DNA of 64,000 nucleotides from Pseudomonas sp. P818. GTDB taxonomy: Bacteria; Pseudomonadota; Gammaproteobacteria; Pseudomonadales; Pseudomonadaceae. Positions 7,938 through 16,294 of the stretch are shown here, one piece after another. The stretch covers positions 267,888-331,887 of the forward strand of contig NZ_ATKM01000024.1 of NCBI RefSeq assembly GCF_000418555.1. The letters run 5' to 3'. Every line of letters begins with the position of its first letter. Within the stretch, counting starts at the first letter, position 1. Both the position numbers and the translations under genes were made by a program. Below the pieces are notes generated by a model. It was given only the letters and a program-made list of their open reading frames with translations, was not told where the DNA came from and did no database searches.

Positions 7938-8840
7938 CTAACCCAACACCCTGTCGGCCGTATAAATCGCCTCGTCGAGAAACACGTTCACCGCCGGATG
8001 ATCGCGCTCACCCTTGCGGTAGGCGAGGAACACGCCGCGCTGGATATCCGGCAGCAGCGGCACGGCGGTGACGCCCGGCAGCGGGCGCACCAGGCGCAGG
8101 CCGGAAACGATGGAGATGGAGTTGCCCGAGGCGACCATGGCCGCGACCATCTCGAAGCCGGCGCAGTGGGCATTGATGCGCGGCGCAAAACCGGAACGGC
8201 GGCACAGGTTGGCGATGAACTCGCCGAACGAGCTGCCGGTGGAATCCAGCGCCCAGGCTTCGTCGCGCAGGTCGGCGACGGTGAGGCTGTCGCGTCTGGC
8301 CAGGGCATGGTCGATGGGCAGCAGCACGTGCAGCAGATCCTGGGTCAGGGGGATCAGCGCATAGTGCTCGCGGTTCTCGTCCGGGGTGACGGCCAGGTCG
8401 TCGATCACCGCCACGTCGATCTGCCAGGAGCCCAGGGCACTGAGGCTCTCCTGCGGCTCCAGATCCAGCACCACCACGTTCAACCGCGGGTAGGCGCTGC
8501 GTAGTGCCCGTACGGTTTCCGCAATCACCGCCACGGCGATCGAGGGAAAGGCCGCCACCCGTAGCTCGCCGGCGATTTCGCCACGCAGTAGCGCCAGCTC
8601 CGAACGCGCTTCGTCGAGTACCGTGAGGATGCGCTCGGCGTGCGCCACCAGGCGCTCACCGGCAGGCGTCAGCACCACGCCGCGGCCGCGTCGCTCGATC
8701 AGCGCCATGTCAACCTCACGTTCGAGCTGGGCGACCTGCTGTGACACGGCCGAGGGCGTCAGATGCAGCGACTCGGCAGCGGCCGCCATGGTGCGACAGC
8801 GCGCCAGTTCACGCAGGGTTCGCAGACGGATGATGTCCAT
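7938..8840 (-). CDS. LysR-family transcriptional regulator
   Basis: A 300-residue regulator with an N-terminal winged helix-turn-helix (residues 3-62, including TMAAAAESLHLTPSAVSQQVAQLE) and a periplasmic-binding-protein-like effector domain (about 90-295). Length is normal for the family. It is divergent from the L-serine dehydratase gene, with 144 bp between the starts. That is the typical arrangement for a LysR protein controlling its neighbour, so a serine, betaine or glycine-linked effector is plausible. This is inferred from position only; the effector pocket cannot be read from sequence. Confidence 0.9.
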   Translation of the reverse strand: MDIIRLRTLRELARCRTMAAAAESLHLTPSAVSQQVAQLEREVDMALIERRGRGVVLTPAGERLVAHAERILTVLDEARSELALLRGEIAGELRVAAFPSIAVAVIAETVRALRSAYPRLNVVVLDLEPQESLSALGSWQIDVAVIDDLAVTPDENREHYALIPLTQDLLHVLLPIDHALARRDSLTVADLRDEAWALDSTGSSFGEFIANLCRRSGFAPRINAHCAGFEMVAAMVASGNSISIVSGLRLVRPLPGVTAVPLLPDIQRGVFLAYRKGERDHPAVNVFLDEAIYTADRVLG

Positions 8841-8855
8841 GGCGCGATCTCAATA

Positions 8856-8880
8856 GTTAAGCGACGCTAACGAATACGTT
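8856..8880. promoter_or_regulatory. candidate LysR operator in the lysR-sdaA intergenic region
   Basis: Two adjoining dyads lie just upstream of the LysR start: GTTA-N8-TAAC at 8856-8871, which contains a T-N11-A-like core, and AACG-AATA-CGTT at 8869-8880. The region is AT-rich compared with its surroundings, as expected for the shared promoter zone of divergent genes. Binding by this LysR protein is inference. Confidence 0.4.
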
Positions 8881-8984
8881 AAAAATAAATCAGTATACAT
8901 AATGATATGGCCGTTCTTAGATAGGGGCATCCACACGCGCGTAACCGGGCGCGTGTCCATTCAATCGACAAGAAGAACCTCGCC

Positions 8985-10373
8985 ATGGCTATCAGCGTTT
9001 TCGACCTGTTCAAAGTTGGTATTGGCCCGTCCAGTTCCCACACCGTCGGCCCGATGCGTGCCGCCGCGCTGTTCACCCACGCTCTGGAAAACCACGACCA
9101 TATGCCCAAGGTGACCCGCGTGGTCGCCGAGCTTTACGGCTCGCTGGGGGCCACCGGCAAGGGCCATGGCAGTGACAAGGCGGTGCTGCTCGGCCTCAGC
9201 GGCCATGAGCCGGATACCGTCAACGTCGATCAGGTGCCCGATTACATCGAGACCATCCGTCGCGACAAGCGCATCGTCCTGGCCGGCAAGCATAGCGTTG
9301 CCTTCGACGAGAAAGCCGACCTGAAGATGTTCCGCAAGGCGCTGCCGCTGCACGCCAACGGCCTGCGCTTCGCCGCCTTCGATGCTGCTGGCATCCAGTT
9401 GCACGAGGCCACCTACTACTCGGTCGGCGGCGGCTTCGTGGTCAGCGAGGCAGTGCTGGCCGATGGCAGCAAGCAGAAGATCATCGCGCCGGACGCCACA
9501 TCCCTGCCGCTGCCATTTCGCAGCGGCGCCGATCTGCTCAAGCTGACCCGCGAGCACGGTATCGGCATCGCCGAAGTGATGCGCCGCAACGAGCGCCACT
9601 GGCGCACGGACGAAGAAACCGACGCCGGCCTGCTGAACATCTGGAAGGTGATGCAGGCCTGCGTGGAGCGCGGCTGCCGCACCGAGGGCATCCTCGCCGG
9701 TGGCTTCAAGGTGCGCCGCCGTGCCGCCATCCTGGCGCGCAAGCTGGGCGGTTTCCAGCGCAGCTACATCGAAGACCCGCTGCGCATGCTCGACTGGGTC
9801 AACCTCTGGGCGCTGGCAGTGAACGAGGAGAACGCTGCAGGTGGTCGTGTGGTCACTGCGCCGACCAACGGCGCCGCGGGTATCGTCCCGGCGGTGCTGC
9901 ACTACTACGCCAATGCCATCTCCGGCGCCAACGAGCGCGGCATCATCGACTTCCTGCTCACCGCCGGAGCCATCGGCATCCTGTACAAGGAAAACGCCTC
10001 GATCAGCGGCGCCGAGGTGGGTTGCCAGGGTGAAGTGGGCGTGGCCTGTTCCATGGCCGCCGGCGCGCTGTGTGCGGTACTCGGCGGCACCCCGGAGCAG
10101 GTCGAGAACGCCGCCGAGATCGGCATGGAACACCACCTGGGCCTGACCTGCGACCCGGTCGGCGGCCTGGTGCAGATCCCCTGCATCGAGCGCAACGCCA
10201 TCGCCTCGGTGAAGGCCATCAACGCTGCGCGCATGGCGCTGTACGGCGACGGCGCGCACTACGTGAGTCTGGACAAGGTGATCAAGACCATGCGCGAAAC
10301 CGGTGCCGACATGCTGACCAAGTACAAGGAAACCGCTCGCGGTGGCCTGGCGGTGAATATCATCGAGTGTTGA
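8985..10373 (+). CDS. sdaA: L-serine ammonia-lyase (iron-sulfur)
   Basis: A 462-residue single-chain L-serine dehydratase, which converts L-serine to pyruvate and ammonia with a labile [4Fe-4S] cluster. The N-terminal GIGPSSSHTVGPMRAA motif is textbook for the family. Cysteines likely to hold the cluster are seen in GCQGEVGVACSMAAG and GLTCDPVGGLVQIPCIERNA. The length matches a fused alpha-beta enzyme. The start is preceded by an AGAAGAACC stretch. It is divergent from the LysR gene and ends before a strong terminator. With two betaine-type transporters downstream, a route from betaine through glycine and serine to pyruvate is possible but unproven. Whether it corresponds to SdaA or SdaB of other species is not resolved. 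Confidence 0.93.
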   Translation: MAISVFDLFKVGIGPSSSHTVGPMRAAALFTHALENHDHMPKVTRVVAELYGSLGATGKGHGSDKAVLLGLSGHEPDTVNVDQVPDYIETIRRDKRIVLAGKHSVAFDEKADLKMFRKALPLHANGLRFAAFDAAGIQLHEATYYSVGGGFVVSEAVLADGSKQKIIAPDATSLPLPFRSGADLLKLTREHGIGIAEVMRRNERHWRTDEETDAGLLNIWKVMQACVERGCRTEGILAGGFKVRRRAAILARKLGGFQRSYIEDPLRMLDWVNLWALAVNEENAAGGRVVTAPTNGAAGIVPAVLHYYANAISGANERGIIDFLLTAGAIGILYKENASISGAEVGCQGEVGVACSMAAGALCAVLGGTPEQVENAAEIGMEHHLGLTCDPVGGLVQIPCIERNAIASVKAINAARMALYGDGAHYVSLDKVIKTMRETGADMLTKYKETARGGLAVNIIEC

Positions 10374-10389
10374 CGCACGGCCTGCCCTG

Positions 10390-10424
10390 AAAACGCCCCG
10401 GTCAATCCGGGGCGTTTTCGTTTG
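10390..10424 (+). terminator. Rho-independent terminator of sdaA
   Basis: A perfect GC-rich stem (AACGCCCCGG / CCGGGGCGTT, loop TCAAT) is followed by TTCGTTTG, 17 bp after the sdaA stop. The A-rich left flank pairs with the T-run, so the structure could act in both directions. Confidence 0.88.
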
Positions 10425-10742
10425 TACAGGCGCACGCCTGTCGCCAAGAGCAACTCAGGGTCTGAATCGCTGGCCAAGCCATGACCAACTCATGCCCTAT
10501 GCAGGCGGGTAGCTGAAACATCCCGGGATCAGAAGCCGGCTCGTCTCAACTTTCAAAAGGCGCGTGAGGGCTAATGCCAACTGGCTACGATCAGTCCCCC
10601 TCGCGCCTCTGGAGAGAGGGGAGCCAAACGCGTACAGCCTTGACCGACGGGCATTAGCGTAGAGGCTGATCGGGACCAGCCCGAACCTGAATGGCGGAAA
10701 TAGGCCTCTGCTGCGCCGATCAATTGCATTGCCTCAGCCATA
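10425..10742. other. intergenic stretch without a recognisable gene
   Basis: About 320 bp between the sdaA terminator and the BCCT terminator. No reading frame here resembles a protein. A 9-base dyad (GCTAATGCC at 10571-10579, GGCATTAGC at 10649-10657) encloses a CT/AG-rich hairpin-prone segment (10596-10622). A structured transcript is possible but nothing identifies a known RNA family. Confidence 0.3.
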
Positions 10743-10746
10743 AACG

Positions 10747-10778
10747 ACGAGGCCCCTATCGACTGACAGGGGCTTCGT
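10747..10778 (-). terminator. terminator of the first BCCT gene
   Basis: Arms of 11 bases (ACGAAGCCCCT / AGGGGCCTCGT on the minus strand, one mismatch) lie 63 bp past the BCCT stop and are followed on that strand by CGTTTATGG. The T-tract is short, so efficiency is uncertain. Confidence 0.65.
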
Positions 10779-10840
10779 GTTCAGGGAGCGTCAGATGCCT
10801 ACAGGGGGCTGAACGTTCCTCTGGACGGCTAGCGTCAGGC

Positions 10841-12493
10841 TCAGCGCGGTTCGCTCATCAGTCCCTTGACGATGGCAATGCAGCCCACCAGCAGCACGAT
10901 GGTGAACGGCAGGCCCGTCGACACCGCCATGGCCTGCAACGCCACCAGGCCGCCGCCCAGCAGCAGGGCCACGGCCAGCGCGCCTTCCATGATCACCCAG
11001 AACACCTTCTGCGAAACCGGCGAGTTGATCTTGCCGCCGGCGGTGATGGTGTCGATCACCAGCGAACCGGAGTCCGACGAGGTGATGAAGAACAGCACCA
11101 CCAGCACGATGGCGGCGAAGGAGCTGATGGCGCTGATCGGCAGCTGGTCGAGCATGACGAACATCTTCAGTTCCAGCGCGGCCTGGCTCAGTTCGGTCAG
11201 ACCACCCAGCGCCTGGTGCAGCGCAGTGCCGCCAAAGGTGCTCATCCAGATCACAGAGACCAGCGAGGGCACCAGCAGCACGGCGGTGAGGAATTCACGC
11301 ACGGTACGGCCGCGGCTGACGCGAGCGATGAACATGCCCACGAACGGCGACCAGCTGATCCACCAGGCCCAGTAGAAGGCGGTCCAGCCCTGGCTGAAGT
11401 TGGCGTCTTCACGACCGACCGGGTTGGACAGCGCCGGCAGGTATTGCAGGTAGGCGCCGAGGTTATCCAGCACACCGGTCAGCAGCAGCGCAGTGGGGCC
11501 GGCGATCAGCACGAACAGCAACAGCGCGAGGGCCAGACCCATGTTCACTTCGGAAAGGATCTTCACGCCCTTGTCCACACCGGTCAGGACCGAGCACAGC
11601 GCGATCAGGGTGATCACGGTGATCAGCAGCACCTTGGTGGTGGTGTCGGCCGACAGGCCGAACAGCGCATGCAGGCCGGCAGTGGCCTGCTCGGCACCCA
11701 GGCCCAGCGAGGTCACCAGACCGAACAGGGTGGCGAACACCGCCAGGATGTCGATGATATGCCCTGGCCAGCCCCACACGCGCTCACCGAGCAGCGGGAA
11801 GAAGATCGAACGGAAGGAAAGCGGCAGGCCCTTGTTGAAGGCGAACAGGCCCAGCGCCAGCGCCACGATGGCGTAGATCGCCCAGGGGTGCAGACCCCAG
11901 TGGAAGATGGTGGTGGCCATGCTCAGGCGAGCGGCTTCGGCAGAATTGCCGACGGCTCCGCCAAGCGGTGCCCAATCGGTGCGCGCGCCACTGGCATCCA
12001 CGGTCGTGCCGCCCAGAGCGGTGCCGTAGTGCGACATCGGTTCGGCGACGCCATAGAACATCAGACCGATGCCCATGCCCGCTGCGAACAACATGGCGAA
12101 CCAGGAAAAGTAGGAGTAGTCCGGTCGGGCGAGGGTCCCGCCCAGACGTACCTTGCCCAGCGGCGAGACGATCAGGCCGAGGCAAAGCAGTACGAAGATG
12201 TTGGCCGAACCGATGAAGAACCAGGACAGGTGGACGGTCAACCAGTCGCGCACGGCCTTGAACAGCGGCTCCACCTGATCGTGCATGGCCAGCGCCAGCG
12301 CGACGAAAATGAATGCGGTCACTGCCGATATCAGGAATACCACACCATGAATATCGAGATTGACCAGATAACGGCCACGGATGTTGTCCTGGCCAACCAC
12401 ATAGTCGGTGTCGATGAGATTGACCGCACCGCTAGGGGCGGGAATACCGTCTGCTGATGAGTTGTGTTTGCGTGATACGGGGCCTTGGCTCAA
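10841..12493 (-). CDS. BCCT-family transporter (betaine/choline/carnitine type), copy 1
   Basis: A 550-residue inner-membrane transporter with about 12 spans. Family marks are visible: MFYGVAEPMSHY near residue 155 and the diagnostic run AWWISWSPFVGMFIARVSRGR in the second half. BCCT proteins import betaine, choline or carnitine with Na+ or H+; the exact substrate is not readable. The C-terminal tail after the last span is very short, unlike osmosensing BetP or long-tailed BetT. The start is set at a TTG at 12493 because AAGGAG lies seven bases upstream; the upstream in-frame TTG at 12526 lacks such a site. It lies 192 bp downstream of a close paralogue on the same strand, with that gene's terminator between them. 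Confidence 0.9.
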   Translation of the reverse strand: MSQGPVSRKHNSSADGIPAPSGAVNLIDTDYVVGQDNIRGRYLVNLDIHGVVFLISAVTAFIFVALALAMHDQVEPLFKAVRDWLTVHLSWFFIGSANIFVLLCLGLIVSPLGKVRLGGTLARPDYSYFSWFAMLFAAGMGIGLMFYGVAEPMSHYGTALGGTTVDASGARTDWAPLGGAVGNSAEAARLSMATTIFHWGLHPWAIYAIVALALGLFAFNKGLPLSFRSIFFPLLGERVWGWPGHIIDILAVFATLFGLVTSLGLGAEQATAGLHALFGLSADTTTKVLLITVITLIALCSVLTGVDKGVKILSEVNMGLALALLLFVLIAGPTALLLTGVLDNLGAYLQYLPALSNPVGREDANFSQGWTAFYWAWWISWSPFVGMFIARVSRGRTVREFLTAVLLVPSLVSVIWMSTFGGTALHQALGGLTELSQAALELKMFVMLDQLPISAISSFAAIVLVVLFFITSSDSGSLVIDTITAGGKINSPVSQKVFWVIMEGALAVALLLGGGLVALQAMAVSTGLPFTIVLLVGCIAIVKGLMSEPR

Positions 12494-12636
12494 GGGGCTG
12501 CTCCTTCTTTTTTTATTCGCGAGCAATGCGGCGACCGCCGCTGCTATTGCGCGGAGCTGACGCTATCAGAAGGAAAATCTGGCCTGCGCTGCGCAAACGC
12601 CGCGGGCTTTCCCATTAACGACTGCCCCCAGGAAAT

Positions 12637-12661
12637 GAAAAAGCGCGCCCAGGGGCGCGCT
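12637..12661 (-). terminator. Rho-independent terminator of the second BCCT gene
   Basis: On the minus strand AGCGCGCCC-CT-GGGCGCGCT is followed by TTTTC, 25 bp after the BCCT stop. The compact 9-bp GC stem plus T-run makes a good terminator. It separates the two BCCT genes, so each probably has its own promoter. Confidence 0.85.
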
Positions 12662-12685
12662 CTTGTCAGCGACGAAGGGTGTGCT

Positions 12686-14353
12686 TCAGCGCGGCTCGCT
12701 CATCAGGCCTTTGACGATGGAAATGCAGCCCACCAGCAGCACGATGGTGAACGGCAGGCCAGTCGATACAGCCATCGCCTGCAGCGCCACCAGGCCGCCG
12801 CCGAGCAGCAGGGCGATGGCGATCACACCTTCGATGCTGGCCCAGAACACCCGCTGCGGCACCGGTGCATTGACCTTGCCGCCAGCGGTGATGGTGTCGA
12901 TCACCAGAGAGCCGGAGTCCGACGAGGTGATGAAGAACACCACTACCAGCACGATACCGATGAAGGAGGTAATGGCCGTCAGCGGCATCTCGCCAAGCAT
13001 GCTGAACAGCTTCAGCTCCAGGCCGGCATCCTGCGCACCGGTGAAACCATCCACCAGCAGCTGGTTGATCGCGGTACCGCCGAAGGCGGTCATCCACAGC
13101 ACCGACACCAGCGACGGCACCAGCAGCACGGCGATGAGGAACTCACGCACGCTGCGACCACGGCTGACACGGGCAATGAACATGCCGACGAAAGGCGACC
13201 AGCTGATCCACCAGGCCCAGTAGAAGGCGGTCCAGCCCTGGCTGAAGTTGGTATCTTCGCGGCCGACCGGGTTGGCCAGCGCCGGCAGATACTGCAGATA
13301 GGCACCGAGGTTCTTGAAGAAGTCGGTGAAGATCAGCACGGTCGGCCCAGCGATGATGATGAACAGCAGCAGCGCCATGGCCAGACCCATGTTGATCTCC
13401 GACAGGCGCTTGACCCCCTTGTCGAGACCGGCGACCACCGAAGCCAGGGCGACCAGGGTGATGGCCACGATCAGCAGGACCTTAGTGGTATCCGTGGCGG
13501 GGATGCCGAACAGGTACTCCACGCCTGCAGCCGCCTGCTCGGCACCGAGGCCCAGCGAGGTGACCAGACCGAACAGGGTGGCGAACACCGCGAGAATGTC
13601 GACCACATGACCCGGCCAGCCCCATACGCGCTCACCGAGGATCGGATAGAAGATCGAGCGGATCGACAGCGGCAGGCCCTTGTTGAAGGAGAACAGCGCC
13701 AGCGCCAGCGCGACGATGGCGTAGATCGCCCAGGGGTGCAGGCCCCAGTGGAAGATGGTCGCCGCCATGCCCAGGCGCACGGCCTCCTCGGCGTTACCGG
13801 CGGCGCCACCGAGCGGCGCCCAGTCGGTGCGTACGCCATCTTCACCGACGGTGATGCCGCCCATCGCCGCGCTGTAGTGCGACATCGGCTCGGACACGCC
13901 ATAGAACATCAGACCAATACCCATACCGGCGGCGAACAGCATGGAGAACCAGCCCAGGTAGGTGTAATCGGGCGTGGCCTCCATCCCGCCAATGCGCACC
14001 TTGCCCAGCGGCGAGACGATCAGCCCCAGGCAGAGCAGGACGAAGACATTGGCGGCGCCGATGAAGAACCAGGCCATGTGATGGGTGAGCCAGTCGCGCA
14101 GGCCACTGAACAGTGGTTCGATCTGGTTCTGCAGAGCCAGGGCGAGGACTACGAAAATTACCGCGACCAGCGCGGAAATGGTGAAAACCTTGCCGTGAAT
14201 ATCCAGAGAGAAGATGAACTTGCCCTGGATGTTGTCCTGACCGATGACGTAATCGGTGTCGATCAGGTTGGCCTCGCCGGTCGGTGCCGGGATGCCTTCG
14301 TTGGTTTCCGCTGCGGATGGCGGTGTCGTGTCATGCGAAGGGACGTTTCCCAT
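12686..14353 (-). CDS. BCCT-family transporter, copy 2
   Basis: A 555-residue transporter closely similar to copy 1 along its whole length, including MFYGVSEPMSHY, the AWWISWSPFVGMFIARVSRGR run and an almost identical terminal segment ending GLMSEPR. The N-terminal 40 residues and the loop around residue 170 diverge. The ATG at 14353 is chosen because AAGGAG lies nine bases upstream; a frame extending to 14479 has no such site and its extra residues look non-coding. The pair is best explained by tandem duplication followed by divergence, perhaps to split substrates such as betaine and choline. Substrate unknown. Confidence 0.9.
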   Translation of the reverse strand: MGNVPSHDTTPPSAAETNEGIPAPTGEANLIDTDYVIGQDNIQGKFIFSLDIHGKVFTISALVAVIFVVLALALQNQIEPLFSGLRDWLTHHMAWFFIGAANVFVLLCLGLIVSPLGKVRIGGMEATPDYTYLGWFSMLFAAGMGIGLMFYGVSEPMSHYSAAMGGITVGEDGVRTDWAPLGGAAGNAEEAVRLGMAATIFHWGLHPWAIYAIVALALALFSFNKGLPLSIRSIFYPILGERVWGWPGHVVDILAVFATLFGLVTSLGLGAEQAAAGVEYLFGIPATDTTKVLLIVAITLVALASVVAGLDKGVKRLSEINMGLAMALLLFIIIAGPTVLIFTDFFKNLGAYLQYLPALANPVGREDTNFSQGWTAFYWAWWISWSPFVGMFIARVSRGRSVREFLIAVLLVPSLVSVLWMTAFGGTAINQLLVDGFTGAQDAGLELKLFSMLGEMPLTAITSFIGIVLVVVFFITSSDSGSLVIDTITAGGKVNAPVPQRVFWASIEGVIAIALLLGGGLVALQAMAVSTGLPFTIVLLVGCISIVKGLMSEPR

Positions 14354-14634
14354 GGTTGGCGTTCTCCTTGATGCGTTTGACTCGCTGGACGAGCGTGAAC
14401 AGGACTGATGCCCTCCTCCGATTGAAGTCGACCTGCGTATGGGTCGAACCGGAAAGGCTAACACATGAATTCCGCTCATTCAGAAACCAAGACACTTGAA
14501 GCCCCCGAATAATTCCCCAGAGGCTGGCAATTTGCCCGGCACTGCCATTCGCCCAGTGACCATGGCAGGATGGTGGCGAACGCTGCGCAATCCCCATGGT
14601 CAGCTGCACACGCCCGTGCAAAGGAAGACCCCGC

Positions 14635-16080
14635 ATGCCTGCGGATTTCGGCATACCCCACCTGTTCGCCTACCTGATCGCCACCGTCCACGCCCTCGGC
14701 GTACTGGCCGCGATACATGCCGTGCTGACCGTGCGCACGGCACAGGGCGCCCTGGCCTGGGGCCTGTCGCTATTCTTCATGCCCTACCTGACGTTGCTGC
14801 CTTATCTGGTTTTCGGCCGCAGCCGTTTCGACGCCTACGTCAAGGCGCGGCGCCAGGCCGACAGGGAAATGCGCCATGCCATGGCCGAACAGGACTGGCG
14901 CCCCTGGGTCGAGGAAGCCAAGGCCGCGCATCTATCACCGGCTTACGATCGCCTGCGGGCGCTGCCGCGCCTGTCGCACTTGCCGGGCCTGACCGGCAAC
15001 CGCGTCGATCTGCTGATCGATGGCGAGGCCACCTTCGAGGCGATCTTCGCAGCCCTGGCCAGCGCGCAGCAGGTGATCCTGCTGCAGTTCTTCATCATCC
15101 GTGACGACGCCCTCGGCCAGCGCCTGCGCGACGTGCTGCTGGAGCGCGCCGCCGCAGGCGTGCAGGTGTACGTGCTGTATGACGGCGTCGGCAGCCATGC
15201 ACTGCCACGCGCCTATATCGACAACCTGCGCCGCGGCGGCGTGCAGGTGCATGCCTTCCCCACGCGCGCCGGACTGTTCAACCGCTTCCAGCTGAATTTC
15301 CGCAACCACCGCAAGATCGTCGTGGTCGATGGCGAGATCGGCTTTCTTGGCGGGCTCAACGTCGGCGTCGAATACCTCGGTCAGAAGCCACCCCTGGCGC
15401 CCTGGCGCGACACCCATGTGGAAGTACGCGGGCCGGTGGTGGCAAGCCTGCAGGAAGCCTTCGCCGAAGACTGGTACTGGGCCTGCCGCAAGCTGCCACC
15501 GCTGCTGATGCCGAGCAAGCAGGACGACCCCGGCCTACTCTGCCAGGTGATCGCCAGCGGCCCGGCGGACCCGCAGGAAACCTGCTCGCTGCTGTTCGTC
15601 GAAGCGATTCATGCAGCGCGCGAACGGGTCTGGCTGAGCAGCCCTTACTTCGTGCCCGACGAAGCCCTGTTCGCTGCCCTGCGTCTGGCCGTGATGCGTG
15701 GCGTGGATGTACGCCTGCTGCTACCGGCGCGCCCCGACCACCGCATCGTCTACGCGGCCTCCAGCCTGTACGCCTTCGAGGCGCTGCGTGCGGGCGTGCG
15801 CATCTTCCGCTACCAGCCGGGCTTCCTCCACCAGAAGGCGCTGCTGATCGATCACGACGCCTGCCTGCTGGGCAGCGCCAACCTCGACAACCGCTCCTTC
15901 CGCCTCAATTTCGAGGCCAGCCTGCTGACCTTCGACGAGGGCTTCAACGCCCAGGTCGCCGCCATGCTGGAAGAAGATTTCAGCCGCTCGCGCGAACTGG
16001 TCAACGCCGACCGACGCAACCTCCATCGCCTGCAGCAACTGGGCATGCGCGTCGCGCGGCTGATCTCGCCGATTCTCTGA
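14635..16080 (+). CDS. cls: cardiolipin synthase (ClsA type)
   Basis: A 481-residue membrane enzyme of the phospholipase D superfamily that joins two phosphatidylglycerols to form cardiolipin. Two N-terminal membrane spans (residues about 8-30 and 38-58) precede two HKD motifs: NHRKIVVVDGEIGFLGGLN near His225 and HQKALLIDHDACLLGSANLDNRS near His399. The start at 14635 follows AAGGAAG by seven bases; an in-frame upstream ATG at 14596 lacks a site. The last 16 codons plus the stop are repeated 12 kb downstream at 28057-28108, marking the insertion point of the CDI island. In this strain the protein's C-terminus is unchanged by the insertion. Confidence 0.93.
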   Translation: MPADFGIPHLFAYLIATVHALGVLAAIHAVLTVRTAQGALAWGLSLFFMPYLTLLPYLVFGRSRFDAYVKARRQADREMRHAMAEQDWRPWVEEAKAAHLSPAYDRLRALPRLSHLPGLTGNRVDLLIDGEATFEAIFAALASAQQVILLQFFIIRDDALGQRLRDVLLERAAAGVQVYVLYDGVGSHALPRAYIDNLRRGGVQVHAFPTRAGLFNRFQLNFRNHRKIVVVDGEIGFLGGLNVGVEYLGQKPPLAPWRDTHVEVRGPVVASLQEAFAEDWYWACRKLPPLLMPSKQDDPGLLCQVIASGPADPQETCSLLFVEAIHAARERVWLSSPYFVPDEALFAALRLAVMRGVDVRLLLPARPDHRIVYAASSLYAFEALRAGVRIFRYQPGFLHQKALLIDHDACLLGSANLDNRSFRLNFEASLLTFDEGFNAQVAAMLEEDFSRSRELVNADRRNLHRLQQLGMRVARLISPIL

Positions 16081-16081
16081 G
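16030..16081. repeat. left copy of the 52-bp direct repeat (cls 3' end)
   Basis: The last 51 bases of cls plus one base beyond its stop. They recur at 28057-28108 with a single mismatch (G at 16035, A at 28062) and 46 identical bases in a row after it. The two copies bracket the CDI island like att or recombination sites. No integrase gene is seen between them. Confidence 0.95.
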
Positions 16082-16294
16082 CCTGCTCGTCCACCTGGCA
16101 GGGCCGCTTGGGGCCTAAGAGAAAATGCGCTCCACATCACACCGCGATGCGCTGACCCGACGAACTGCACGTTCGCCTCGAAACTTTTTTTCTTCCACCC
16201 CCTCTCAGCACGCGTCTAGCCAGGTGTAACGGCCAGCCACCGCAGCGCCGGGTTGCTCGTTCAACGCACCATCGTCAGCCCACAAGGATGTGTC

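Noticed and set aside
10691..14371. Two long plus-strand frames (588 and 628 residues) opposite the BCCT genes, similar to each other
   Set aside because: Their resemblance only mirrors the duplicated BCCT genes on the other strand; the products are His/Gln/Arg-rich and without known domains.
14354..14634. Possible small gene or RNA between the BCCT and cls genes
   Set aside because: Only divergent leader DNA; short frames lack start signals and no known RNA motif was seen.
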